In this document: in pieces, positions 26,213-34,359 of the stretch
Layout: each line of letters opens with the position of its first letter
How positions within the stretch are numbered: position 1 is the first letter of the stretch
The notes under the pieces: generated by a model
Database searches by the model: none
Seen by the model: the letters and a program-made list of their open reading frames with translations, nothing else
Told to the model about the DNA's origin: nothing
NCBI GenBank assembly: GCA_028714035.1
Contig: JAQTNA010000009.1
Coordinates: forward strand, 1-64,000
Reading direction: 5' to 3'
Length of the DNA: 64,000 bases
From: Rhodocyclaceae bacterium
Lineage (GTDB): Bacteria; Pseudomonadota; Gammaproteobacteria; Burkholderiales; Rhodocyclaceae
Position numbers and translations under genes: made by a program

Positions 26213-26767
26213 TTATTGCAACCGGAACACCACCGGCAGGATCAACTCCTTCGCTCCGGCGTCGGGCAGACTGCCCATGGCCAGGGCGGCGGCCCGGGCA
26301 GCCTCATCCAGGATGGCATGGCCGCTGCCGGCCGCCACCTCGGCTGAAAGAACCCGGCCGGAGGCATCCAGAACCAGCAAGAGTCTCACCTCCCCCTCCA
26401 GACCCCGGCGCACCGCTTCGTCCGGGTAATAGAGGTGCTCGGCCAGTTTCCGCTGGGCAGCGTCCCGCGTCGCCGTCTCCGGCTTGAACGCTCGACGTGC
26501 GCCTCCGCCTTCGCGGGGCTTCGGAGCGGCGGCCGGCTGCTTCCTGGCCTTCTCCTCCTTGGCCAGGGTGTCCTTCAGCAGGTCGTCTGCCGGCCTGGAC
26601 GGAATCAGCAATTCCGCGGGCGCGAGCCTGGCCTGAAGGGGACGGGGGCGCTCCGGCGCGCGCGCCCACCAGGCGGGCAGTCCCAGCAGGGCCAGATGCA
26701 GCAGCGCCGACAGGCACATTGCCAGGGCGAAACTTCTGGAAGATGACCGGTCGTCCGGCGAAGGCAT
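26213..26767 (-). CDS. TonB-family protein (C-terminal domain)
   Basis: A 184-residue protein with the TonB layout: a cytoplasmic lead, one membrane helix (SFALAMCLSALLHLALLGLPA, about 12-32), a Pro/Lys/Arg-rich periplasmic linker (about 35-105) and a C-terminal TonB-like domain (GLEGEVRLLLVLDASGRVLSAEVAAGSG). TonB proteins pass inner-membrane energy to outer-membrane receptors. No ExbB/ExbD or receptor gene is nearby, so this may serve another system or only share the fold. It is divergent from the ankyrin gene, with a 73-bp gap. Start ATG 26767. Confidence 0.78.
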   Translation of the reverse strand: MPSPDDRSSSRSFALAMCLSALLHLALLGLPAWWARAPERPRPLQARLAPAELLIPSRPADDLLKDTLAKEEKARKQPAAAPKPREGGGARRAFKPETATRDAAQRKLAEHLYYPDEAVRRGLEGEVRLLLVLDASGRVLSAEVAAGSGHAILDEAARAAALAMGSLPDAGAKELILPVVFRLQ

Positions 26768-26840
26768 CAAAAAAGGGGCGCTTGGAATCGGGCCGCTATT
26801 CTGCTACAAGTACGGCCGAAATCCCACCGGAGTTCCTCGA

Positions 26841-27947
26841 TTGAATACCCTGTTCCGCCTTGCCAGGCACCTGCTGCCGGTTCTGCTGCTCGCCGTCCTT
26901 GCCTCTCCCGCCCGTGCCGGATTGCCGGATTCGACGCGCTTCACCGTGGTCCTGGAATTGGGAAACGTCGCCCAGGCCCAGGAGTGGCTGGAAGAAGGTC
27001 TGCCGCCGGACTTCGTCGGGGACCGCATCGGCACGGGCCTCATGATCGGAGCCTGGGAAGGCAACGTCCCCATGATGGAGTTGTTCGTCCGCCACGGCGC
27101 CCGAGTGGATCAGACCAACGCCCTGGGCGAGCAGGCCCTGCAACTGGCCGCCTGGCAGGGGCGCACCGAGGCGGTGCGCTGGCTCCTGGATCACGGTGCC
27201 AGCCTGAATCGCCAGGGCAAGCAGTGGTCGGCCCTGCACTACGCGGCATTCGCCGGGCACACCGAACTGGTCAGGTTGTTGCTGGCCCGGGGCGCGGACG
27301 TCAATGCCCAGGCGCCCAACCAGTCCTCCGTGCTCATGATGGCGGTGCGGGAAGGACACGAGGACACCGTCCAGGACTTGCTGAAGGCGGGCGCCGACCC
27401 GCGGCCGGCAAACGACTGGGGCGACACGGCCCTCACCTGGGCCATGCGTTACAACAATCTCAAGATCGCGAAGATGGTGTCCAGCGCCGCCGAATTTGCC
27501 CAGGCCGTGAAGGCGCCGCCGGAGGTCTTCGGCACGCCCGTCCGCTCGGCGCCGGCGCCGGCCGAGGTCTCGGAAATCCTGCGCCAGATCCGCATTGCCC
27601 GGGCCCAGGGGCAGAATGTGGACGATCTGGAACAGGCGCTGTTCGCCATGGCGGCGAAGCTCCGGGCCGAAGCCGCGGTTCCCCGGCCGAAGCGGGCACC
27701 CAACGCCTTGTATATCACGGCCAGGAAGCCGGGAACTGGCGCCGGTGAAGGCGAAAGGGCCGAATTGAGCTATGGCGCCCCGGACTCGCACCCGGGCACC
27801 GGCAAAGCCGGAACCCTGGCCGCCTCCTCCGGTGCCGGCGACGTATCGGAAATCCTTCAGCGCATGCGCCGCGCCCAGGCCGAGGGCAAGCCCGTGGACG
27901 ACCTGCGCCAGGCGCTACTGGACGCCGTGGCGCGCATGACGAAATAG
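26841..27947 (+). CDS. Exported ankyrin-repeat protein
   Basis: A 368-residue protein with a signal peptide (about 1-26, LLPVLLLAVLASPARAG), so the ankyrin domain should lie in the periplasm or be secreted. About five ankyrin repeats cover residues 45-215 (for example GEQALQLAAWQGRTEAVRW and WSALHYAAFAGHTELVRLLL). The rest contains two copies of a helical motif: VSEILRQIRIARAQGQNVDD near residue 245 and VSEILQRMRRAQAEGKPVDD near 335, each followed by L-x-QAL. The start is TTG at 26841 with GGAG 8 nt upstream. It converges with the TssB-TssC fusion gene, leaving only 5 bp between stops. Confidence 0.8.
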   Translation: MNTLFRLARHLLPVLLLAVLASPARAGLPDSTRFTVVLELGNVAQAQEWLEEGLPPDFVGDRIGTGLMIGAWEGNVPMMELFVRHGARVDQTNALGEQALQLAAWQGRTEAVRWLLDHGASLNRQGKQWSALHYAAFAGHTELVRLLLARGADVNAQAPNQSSVLMMAVREGHEDTVQDLLKAGADPRPANDWGDTALTWAMRYNNLKIAKMVSSAAEFAQAVKAPPEVFGTPVRSAPAPAEVSEILRQIRIARAQGQNVDDLEQALFAMAAKLRAEAAVPRPKRAPNALYITARKPGTGAGEGERAELSYGAPDSHPGTGKAGTLAASSGAGDVSEILQRMRRAQAEGKPVDDLRQALLDAVARMTK

Positions 27948-27952
27948 GTCCG

Positions 27953-29440
27953 CTACTCGCCCCAGGGGCCGGACAGGGCGGCGGCGGGATCGGCGATGGA
28001 CTGGAAGCGCACCAGCCTGGCCGCATTGCGGTCCCGGTAGCTGAGTATGGGCATCAGTCCCCGGGACAGCAGTGCGTCCGTCGCCCGCTCCCCGAGCAGG
28101 GCCTCGGCGCAGGGCAAAAGGCGGCGCTCCCCGTCCACCTCATGTACGTAGGCGGGCAGGTCGTCCAGTTCCGTCACGTCGCCCGGAACCATGCCATCTC
28201 CGGATTCCAGATAGCCCAGACCCAGTAGTTGCCCCAGGGCCAGGGCCGGGTTGCCCCAGGCACACGCCTCGTGTTCGAGCTTTTGATCGAGCTCCTCGAA
28301 GGGGAAGGACTCCACGGGCTCGCCGCGCCGGCCATAGGGCAGACGTTGCAATATCCTGGGCAGGGCCAGCCCGATCCAGGGTGCAAGTGTGCTGCGGCGC
28401 AGGGCCTGCCAGCGGGCCGCGTCTTCCTGCGCCAGTGCCTGCCAGTCCCTGGGATCAGGCTGCGCGGCAATGGAGGAAATGCCCAGCAGCGCGGGGGAAG
28501 CGCCGGCCAGGATGGGTGCGCCCATGCCGGCCGCCACGGCGCCCAGGCTTGCCAGCAGCTTCAGGTCGTCCGCGCCCGGCCCGAACTCAAGGTTCACGGC
28601 GATGGCCGACCAGGGCTCGCCGCCCGGGGCTCCGGCCCCACCCTCGGCCAGTTGAGCCCAGAGTCCGCTCTTCTGCGGCTCGCCGCCCGCGGCGGCCAGA
28701 TCAGAGGCCAGTTCTTCCCGGCTGACGTCCAGCACCGCCAGACGGATCTCCTCGTTTCCGCCCAGGCTGCCCACCAGGGACCGGAGGCCGAGCCAGGCCG
28801 TCTCGAGCGCCTGGAAACGCGGGTGATGGAGCAAGGCGCGCATCTGCGCCGCCACCGTGCCATCCACGCCCTGAAGGTATACGTCGCGCTGCGGCGAGGG
28901 GGCGGCGACGACGTGGGGGGCCACCGCCTGGCGCAGCAGCGCGTCCACGATGCCGGCGGTGCCGCGCGCCCCGGCCGGTCGGGGCGCGGTCGTTCCGGGC
29001 GCGGCACCCAACAGTCTCTCCAGGGTCGTGGAATCGCTCTCGGCGCCTTGGTCGGCCTGCATCTCCGCCACGGCATCGGCGAAGCTTGCCGGGTCCATGA
29101 GCCGGACCCGCCGTTCGCGCAGGGTCTGGAAGAGGGGCAGACGGCGGTAGAGGGCATCCGGGTGAAAGTCCTCCAGGCCGCCGAACTCCAGAGCCACCTC
29201 GGCCCCGGACTCCAGGTGCAGGTCCAGACGCGGCGCGAAGCGCCCGAAGAGGGTCTCGAAATTATCCACATCCACCGCCGCCGGGGTTCTCCCGGCCAGG
29301 GACGCGGAGCGTTTCGCCCCGCCCGAGAAATCCCCCATCACCAGGAGACGGAAGACATCGGCAGCGTCCTGCCGCGTGGGCCGGGGGGCGGACCTGAAAG
29401 AGAACTGGAAATCGAGACCTGCGGGCACGGTAGCTTCCAT
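27953..29440 (-). CDS. Orphan fusion of type VI sheath proteins TssB and TssC
   Basis: A 495-residue single protein. Residues ~10-135 resemble TssB/VipA: FQFSFRSAPRPTRQDAADV, then the marker EVALEFGGLEDFHPDALYRR. Residues ~195-480 resemble TssC/VipB: LLHHPRFQALETAWLGLRSL, then APILAGASPALLG, then LPRILQRLPYGRRGEPVESF and the WGNPALALGQLLG stretch. In type VI systems these two are separate proteins forming the contractile sheath. Here they are joined through a Gly/Ala/Pro-rich linker (about 140-185). No tube, baseplate, membrane-complex or ClpV gene lies within the window. It may be part of a distant cluster, a regulator, or a sheath-like structure of another kind. Confidence 0.75.
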   Translation of the reverse strand: MEATVPAGLDFQFSFRSAPRPTRQDAADVFRLLVMGDFSGGAKRSASLAGRTPAAVDVDNFETLFGRFAPRLDLHLESGAEVALEFGGLEDFHPDALYRRLPLFQTLRERRVRLMDPASFADAVAEMQADQGAESDSTTLERLLGAAPGTTAPRPAGARGTAGIVDALLRQAVAPHVVAAPSPQRDVYLQGVDGTVAAQMRALLHHPRFQALETAWLGLRSLVGSLGGNEEIRLAVLDVSREELASDLAAAGGEPQKSGLWAQLAEGGAGAPGGEPWSAIAVNLEFGPGADDLKLLASLGAVAAGMGAPILAGASPALLGISSIAAQPDPRDWQALAQEDAARWQALRRSTLAPWIGLALPRILQRLPYGRRGEPVESFPFEELDQKLEHEACAWGNPALALGQLLGLGYLESGDGMVPGDVTELDDLPAYVHEVDGERRLLPCAEALLGERATDALLSRGLMPILSYRDRNAARLVRFQSIADPAAALSGPWGE

Positions 29441-29660
29441 TCACGATGACATCGGGGCAGCATACCAGATTCCCGGCCGACGGCATGGGGCGCGACCATC
29501 GGCTGGTGCCGAATAGTGAAAACGCGCTGAAACGGGTGTCTGTATTGCCGGAACCTTTACTTCAGGCCCGCTGGGGATATTTTCCGATCCGCCGCCGCCT
29601 CATCGCCCCCCCCGAGCTGCCACGGGGCGACAAATTTTTCGGGTTCATCTTTCCGTAACC
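29441..29660. other. Intergenic region
   Basis: About 220 bp between the TssB-TssC fusion gene and the DUF2442 gene, which diverge. It should contain their promoters, but no convincing promoter, repeat or small gene is visible. Confidence 0.4.
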
Positions 29661-30137
29661 TTGGAGCAACAAACTGCGCCTGATGACACCGGGAATGAAA
29701 GGCGGATTCGATTGTTTGCGCGCAAAAAGGGCATCGTGCCCAAAGGATTGACCGCAGCGGCGGCGTACCTGGCATCGGCCGGGTTCAAGATGGATACGGC
29801 CTTGCGGCAAACGCTGAGGCCTGCCCATGACCGGGACCGTCCGAGCCCGCGGTGGCGGAGCATTCTTGACGACCTGGAAATCAAGTTCGTGGTCAGCAGC
29901 GAACCCTTGGTTGACGTGACCAAAGTCGAGGTTCTGCCGGATCATGTTCTGCGCCTGGAATTCTCGAATGGAAAACACGGCCTGTTTTCCATGACACCCT
30001 ACCTGTCCGAGCCGCCCTATGACCGGCTGACGGCGCCCGAGTTCGCCCTGGCTCACATCGCCCATGGCACGGTCGTCTGGCCGGGCGGGATTGAGATCGC
30101 CCCTGAAACGCTGGTTGACCCGACATGTCGCATGTAG
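29661..30137 (+). CDS. DUF2442 domain protein
   Basis: Up to 158 residues. The C-terminal ~80 residues (VDVTKVEVLPDHVLRLEFSN to HGTVVWPGGIEIAPETL) match the DUF2442 family, small proteins often found near toxin-antitoxin or regulatory genes, with no proven role. The upstream ~80 residues (RIRLFARKKGIVPKGLTAAA) are not recognised and may be non-coding or a fused remnant. The start is uncertain: the TTG at 29661 lacks a ribosome-binding site, and ATG 29791 or a later GTG could be the true start. No adjacent toxin gene is evident. Confidence 0.6.
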   Translation: MEQQTAPDDTGNERRIRLFARKKGIVPKGLTAAAAYLASAGFKMDTALRQTLRPAHDRDRPSPRWRSILDDLEIKFVVSSEPLVDVTKVEVLPDHVLRLEFSNGKHGLFSMTPYLSEPPYDRLTAPEFALAHIAHGTVVWPGGIEIAPETLVDPTCRM

Positions 30138-30258
30138 CGCACCGGGCATGTGCTGAATGCACGGTCAAGGCCGACCGTGCCCCTTTCGACGGCCACGTGC
30201 CTGCCCGCCAGGGTGATGTCGCCGCAAATTCATCCCCGTTCGAAAAGCAAGATATCCG

Positions 30259-30507
30259 ATGCCAGACATGCTCGACTACAAGATACTCCGCGCCGAGGCT
30301 CACTCAAGCGATGATCGGAGGGGTACCACGGAGAGTGCCATCGCAAAGCTGGAAAAGCTGGTGAGGACACACATTGCCGAAGGCTGGGAGCCGGTGGGCG
30401 GGATCTGCGCCGAGCATGTGCTCGATCACCGTGTCTTCGCCTATTCCCAGGCCATGATCCGGCGCGAGTACCGGGTGGCGGCGACCGCCCGCCCGGGATT
30501 GGAGTGA
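30259..30507 (+). CDS. DUF1737 domain protein
   Basis: An 82-residue protein with the DUF1737 pattern: YKILRAEA at the start, then AKLEKLVRTHIAEGWEPVGG and a conserved end of FAYSQAMIR type. Its function is unknown; members are small and stand near varied genes. The stop lies 2 bp before the HAD hydrolase start, so the two are probably co-transcribed. The preceding 120 bp (30138-30258) show no gene. Confidence 0.75.
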   Translation: MPDMLDYKILRAEAHSSDDRRGTTESAIAKLEKLVRTHIAEGWEPVGGICAEHVLDHRVFAYSQAMIRREYRVAATARPGLE

Positions 30508-30509
30508 GC

Positions 30510-31193
30510 ATGTACCGTTGCCGGGACAAACTGATCATTCTCGACGCGGATGGCACGGCGGTGGATGCCTTTGACGTCATTCAGAGAACCTTTTCCGCCC
30601 TGGGCATGGAAATCGGCGACCTGGAGCGCTTCCAGAAGCGGCGCCGCCTGATGAAATACCTGGGCGGGCTGAAAGAGTTTCCCCTCAATCTGAAAAAGCA
30701 ACTGGGCAAGCAGAGCCGCAAGCAGCTCATGGACACCTTGACCGAGGTCTACCGGGAACAGGGTAGGCTCTTTCCCGGCGTCGCGGACCTCATCAAGACC
30801 CTGCTCGCCACTCCCGGCATGCGGGTCGGAATCATCACCCGCAACATCACCGTGGATCCCGAGCCCACCTTTCGCCAACTGTTCCTGCGCCACGGCATTG
30901 ACAGCCACGAGTTTCAGTTCCTGACCTGCATCCCCCTGCGGGACGAGAAGACCCACCATTTCACGGCGGCCCGGGAACGTTTGGATATCAATCCGGCACG
31001 CACCTACGCCTGTGGCGACGAGTACAAGGACTACGCCGCCGCCATCGCCTCGGGCATCCAGCCCTTCGTGGTCTCCTACGGCTTCGAAGATCACCAGCGG
31101 CTGACGAAGAAGTTCGCCGTGCCGGAAGCGGTCATCTCCCGCAGCCCGGAAGAATTCTGCGGGCGGCTGAGGCACGCACTGGATCTTGCCTGA
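30510..31193 (+). CDS. HAD-superfamily hydrolase
   Basis: A 227-residue phosphatase-like protein. HAD motif I is LIILDADGTAVDAFD (about residues 8-22; nucleophile Asp and acid/base Asp as DxDGT), motif II lies in VGIITRNITVDP (Thr), motif III is the Lys of LRDEKTHHF, and motif IV is ACGDEYKDYAAA (acidic pair). The long helical cap between residues 25 and 90 marks a C1-type cap, as in phosphoglycolate phosphatases. The substrate cannot be told. ATG 30510 has GGAG at a good distance; GTG 30504 is an alternative. It follows DUF1737 directly. Confidence 0.85.
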   Translation: MYRCRDKLIILDADGTAVDAFDVIQRTFSALGMEIGDLERFQKRRRLMKYLGGLKEFPLNLKKQLGKQSRKQLMDTLTEVYREQGRLFPGVADLIKTLLATPGMRVGIITRNITVDPEPTFRQLFLRHGIDSHEFQFLTCIPLRDEKTHHFTAARERLDINPARTYACGDEYKDYAAAIASGIQPFVVSYGFEDHQRLTKKFAVPEAVISRSPEEFCGRLRHALDLA

Positions 31194-31280
31194 TTGAAGG
31201 GAGAGGCCGCCGGATCACGGGGCCGCGCCTCGCCGCCAGGGGGTACCCGGGGTCGCCCCAACCCGGAATCCGGCGGAGGA

Positions 31281-31493
31281 TCAGATCGGTGCCGCCAGGA
31301 AATCGTCGGATGCGGACGTACCACCAATCTCGGCCACATTTCGTACCGTTGGCGGCGATTTTTCGGCCATTTGTGCTGCCCGGGAGTGGCCCTCCGAGAC
31401 CAGCAACGCCGGCAGGTTCTTCGCGCTCACCACGGCTTCGGTCGCCGTGCCACAAAGCCACATGCGTTTCGCAAGGTATTGATCCCGGTTCAT
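31281..31493 (-). CDS. Small hypothetical protein (70 residues)
   Basis: Begins MNRDQYLAKRMWLCGTATEA and contains a moderately hydrophobic middle and a Ser/Ala-rich end. An exact AGGAGG lies 7 nt upstream of the ATG, which strongly supports translation. No family recognised. It lies alone on the minus strand between two rightward genes. No signal peptide or clear membrane helix. Confidence 0.55.
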   Translation of the reverse strand: MNRDQYLAKRMWLCGTATEAVVSAKNLPALLVSEGHSRAAQMAEKSPPTVRNVAEIGGTSASDDFLAAPI

Positions 31494-31898
31494 GGCTGTC
31501 CTCCTGTGAGCGGCGACGATATCGCTCTCACATTACCGGGTGATGACAGGCGAAAGTACCCTGAACCCTTGCCGTCACGACGACCCGGCATCCACCGGGC
31601 AAGGTTGGTGGTGCGCCGGGAACCCGGCCGAATGCGACGCTACGCGAGGTTCCGCCACGGCACGAACTGCGCGAATGCCGGACGAGCGTACCGCCTCACC
31701 GTGCCCAATTACCTGTTTCTCGGCGTCAAGGAGTGAGCCCGCCGCTTCCGGGCGCGGGCATGAAAGGCTCCGTCAATGCCACAAAAGCGTCACATAACCA
31801 CAAGCTTGGCGCTGCTATAGTACGAAAGTCCTACCCGGCTCACGACGTGCCATTCGATGCAATGGGTTGCGAGCGGTAATGAATGCACGAGGTTCCCC
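31494..31898. other. Intergenic region, 400 bp
   Basis: Contains the upstream region of two divergent small genes. Rightward frames are open (for example one ending VPNYLFLGVKE at 31736) but lack ribosome-binding sites, and I do not recognise them; they could be a gene remnant. A TATAGT box at about 31817 may be a -10 element for the 81-residue gene, without a clear -35. Confidence 0.35.
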
Positions 31899-32144
31899 AT
31901 GTACACCTTTGAGAAGATTCGCCAGCAGCTCACGAACGATCACGAACATCCCGGAAGCGAAGTGCTGTCGCGCCTGATGGATGCCCTTGAGCAAGAGGAA
32001 GATTTCCCGATTCATGAACTGTATGACCTGAGCTATTCCCGGTTTCAGGTTGCGTTGGATCTGCTGCGGGAGTGGCGCCTGGTGCGTTATTACCACCCCA
32101 CCATGACGCAGACGGACGCACCGCCCAAGCTTTCTGCGCCCTGA
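31899..32144 (+). CDS. Small hypothetical protein (81 residues)
   Basis: Begins MYTFEKIRQQLTNDHEHPGS and continues with LSRLMDALEQEEDFPIHELYDLSYSRFQVALDLLREWRLVRYY. It is mostly helical and looks like a small winged-helix or helix-turn-helix fold, but no family is recognised. ATG 31899 has GAGG 7 nt upstream; the frame is open further upstream without a start signal. It converges with the alkaline phosphatase gene. Confidence 0.55.
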   Translation: MYTFEKIRQQLTNDHEHPGSEVLSRLMDALEQEEDFPIHELYDLSYSRFQVALDLLREWRLVRYYHPTMTQTDAPPKLSAP

Positions 32145-32278
32145 GATTCAGGGATTGGCGGCACGCTCGCCACGCGGCGGGTACCGAAGAGCTCGCCAGC
32201 CTGATCCGGTCCCGGCACTCCCAGGTGTCGGAAGCTCATGCACGGGCGGCCAGGCGGCCGCCCCCCTTGCCCGGCTTC

Positions 32279-34324
32279 TCATCGAGCCTTTTGTCTGGCC
32301 CGAACCGGACCATTCGCCAGCCCCTCCGGCAGGATCACCCCTCCCATGATCGCCTGCCCGATCCGGAAGAACACGTCGGTGTTGTCCATGACCCCCGTGA
32401 AAGACCAGGCTCCCGGACCAAAGGCAGAGAGCGGAATGTCGGTGGCGGTGTGCACCGCGCTATCGCCCGGCACCTGGCCGGTCACGAGGTAGCGTCCTTC
32501 CGCGTCCCGCGCCATCGGACTCGCGGGGTAGGCAAGGAGCGGTTCCTTCTTCACGAAGGGTTGCTGGCTGTCCTGAAGTGGCCGCTCGTTGCTACGCCAG
32601 TCTTCATGGCGGTCGGCATTGGCGCCATAACCGATCAACAGCCGACCGTCCACGTCGGTGGTCTCGGGATAGCCGTCGCCGGCCATGCGGTATTTCGGAA
32701 AGCCGGCCTGCTCGTAGATGCCGACCACCTGGTCGCGCAGCTTGGCGCTGCCACCCTCGCGCACCAATTCCTGGAGTCGGGCATCCGATACGCGCGAACC
32801 GCCTATGAGGGCCGCGCCGGAACATTCGTGATCGGCCGTGACGATGACCAGCGTGTCGCCGCGCCGCCGGGCGAAGTCCTGCACCACGCCGACCGCCCGA
32901 TCGAACTCGATCGTGTCCAACATCCAGCGCTCGGTATCCATGTTGTGCGCCTGCTTGTCTATGGAGGCGCCTTCCACCATCAGGACAAAGCCGTTCTTCT
33001 GGCGTTCCAGCACGGCCAGGGCCTTGGCGGCCATCTCGTCCAGCATGGGCTGGTCGGGAAAGCCATAGTCATCCACCACCCGGCCACGGACGCCGCGCTC
33101 CTTGCCTCGCCGGCCATCCATCTTGTCCAGCGCCACGTTCATGTTGGAGTACGCGAAGAGGCCCAGGAGGCGCCCGGTTTTTGCCGCATCCATGGCGTCC
33201 AGCGAGGCCCGGTCCGGCACGTAACTAAAGCCGGCCGCCTGGAAGTCGGCCAGCAGATCCCGATCCTTGTCCAGTTTTCCCGGCGCGGCACCCCAGCGCT
33301 TCACGATCTCGGCGGTGTGCGGGTCGCTGGCCGGGAACTGGTAGTCGTTCTGCTCGCTGCGGGCGGAGCCCGGTACCCCGGCGGGCAGGAACCATTTTCG
33401 TCCGCCCCCCATGAGCACGGCCAGGCCGGTCAGGCCCCGGTCATCCAGGTATTGGTCGACGATGCCGGTACCGGCGCCCCGGTTGCTGGTATGCACCGCG
33501 TTGCCCGCCGGCGTGGCATCGAACACATCGGCCGTGGTCACCAGGCCCAGGGCCTTGCCCTGGGTACGGTGCAGGTACTCGCTCAGGTATTCGATGCGCG
33601 GGTTGTCGAAGGGGTCGGTGGTGTCGTCGGGAAACACGCCCTCCTCGTTGTTGTTGTTCTTGTTGCCCGAGACGTAACCCGTCATGCCGGGCGAGGAATC
33701 CGTGACCACCGAATTGAGCGAGGCGGTCTTGACCATGCCGGTGACGGGGAAAGTGTCCATGGCCAGTGGCTTGATGACCTTGCCCTGAGCGTAGCCGCCG
33801 GCGACGATGCGCGCCGCGGTGCGTTGAGCCGCCCCCATGCCGTCACCCAAGAGGATGACCACGTTCCTGACCTTCCGACCGCCCAGCATCAGCGGCACCA
33901 CCTCGAAGTTACCCTGGGCCGTGACCGTCTGGCCGTCGCTTTGGCTGGCGCTCACGCCGAAGGTATGCAATCCGGGACGGCTCACGCTCAGAGCGCGCAC
34001 GGTGGCGATGACGGCGTTTTTCGGCACCGATGCCAGGCATCCGCGGCTGCAATCCCGCAGGGCCACGGGTTCGCCAAGGGATTTACCATCCAGGGTGAAG
34101 CGGACGCTGCCGATGGTCTTGCCCGGGTCATCCGGGCGAAGGGTCGCCTGCAGATCGAAGCGCTGGCCGGGCAGGAATCGGGCGATGACCGGGCCGGGCC
34201 GGCCACTGGCGAAGAGTTCGCTCGGCGGTGTGAGGCGGCTCACCGAGGGAGCCGCCAGGGCCACGGCTGGCACCAGGGTGAAGGCCGCCAACAGGGCGGT
34301 GCGGTGAATGCGGGTCAGGGTCAT
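32279..34324 (-). CDS. Exported alkaline phosphatase (PhoA-like superfamily)
   Basis: A 681-residue periplasmic phosphomonoesterase. Signal peptide (about 1-25, LLAAFTLVPAVALAA), then a ~115-residue N-terminal beta domain not found in E. coli PhoA, then the phosphatase fold. Metal and catalytic motifs: VVILLGDGMGAAQ (first Asp), the nucleophile Ser in VVTDSSPGMTGY (about residue 210), MVEGASIDKQAHN, the TADHECSGAAL pair and HTATDIPLSAFGPG with the last His. The set is complete. It probably frees phosphate from organic esters. ATG 34324 lacks a clear ribosome-binding site; a GTG at 34336 is in frame. A small lipoprotein gene lies 35 bp upstream in the same direction. Confidence 0.9.
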   Translation of the reverse strand: MTLTRIHRTALLAAFTLVPAVALAAPSVSRLTPPSELFASGRPGPVIARFLPGQRFDLQATLRPDDPGKTIGSVRFTLDGKSLGEPVALRDCSRGCLASVPKNAVIATVRALSVSRPGLHTFGVSASQSDGQTVTAQGNFEVVPLMLGGRKVRNVVILLGDGMGAAQRTAARIVAGGYAQGKVIKPLAMDTFPVTGMVKTASLNSVVTDSSPGMTGYVSGNKNNNNEEGVFPDDTTDPFDNPRIEYLSEYLHRTQGKALGLVTTADVFDATPAGNAVHTSNRGAGTGIVDQYLDDRGLTGLAVLMGGGRKWFLPAGVPGSARSEQNDYQFPASDPHTAEIVKRWGAAPGKLDKDRDLLADFQAAGFSYVPDRASLDAMDAAKTGRLLGLFAYSNMNVALDKMDGRRGKERGVRGRVVDDYGFPDQPMLDEMAAKALAVLERQKNGFVLMVEGASIDKQAHNMDTERWMLDTIEFDRAVGVVQDFARRRGDTLVIVTADHECSGAALIGGSRVSDARLQELVREGGSAKLRDQVVGIYEQAGFPKYRMAGDGYPETTDVDGRLLIGYGANADRHEDWRSNERPLQDSQQPFVKKEPLLAYPASPMARDAEGRYLVTGQVPGDSAVHTATDIPLSAFGPGAWSFTGVMDNTDVFFRIGQAIMGGVILPEGLANGPVRARQKAR

Positions 34325-34359
34325 GGGCTGTCTCACGGGTCAGTGGGGATCAGTGGGGT

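Noticed and set aside
26213..26767. Iron-siderophore uptake locus
   Set aside because: The TonB-like protein has no ExbB, ExbD or receptor gene nearby, so no uptake system can be claimed.
31194..31736. Rightward frame ending VPNYLFLGVKE
   Set aside because: The end looks protein-like, but there is no start signal and no family recognised, and part is overlapped by a better-supported minus-strand ORF. Kept only as an intergenic note.
31750..31830. Possible Pho box (CGTCA direct repeats) near the phosphatase gene
   Set aside because: The repeats are 17 bp apart, not the 11-bp period of a Pho box, and they lie downstream of the leftward phosphatase gene, not at its promoter.
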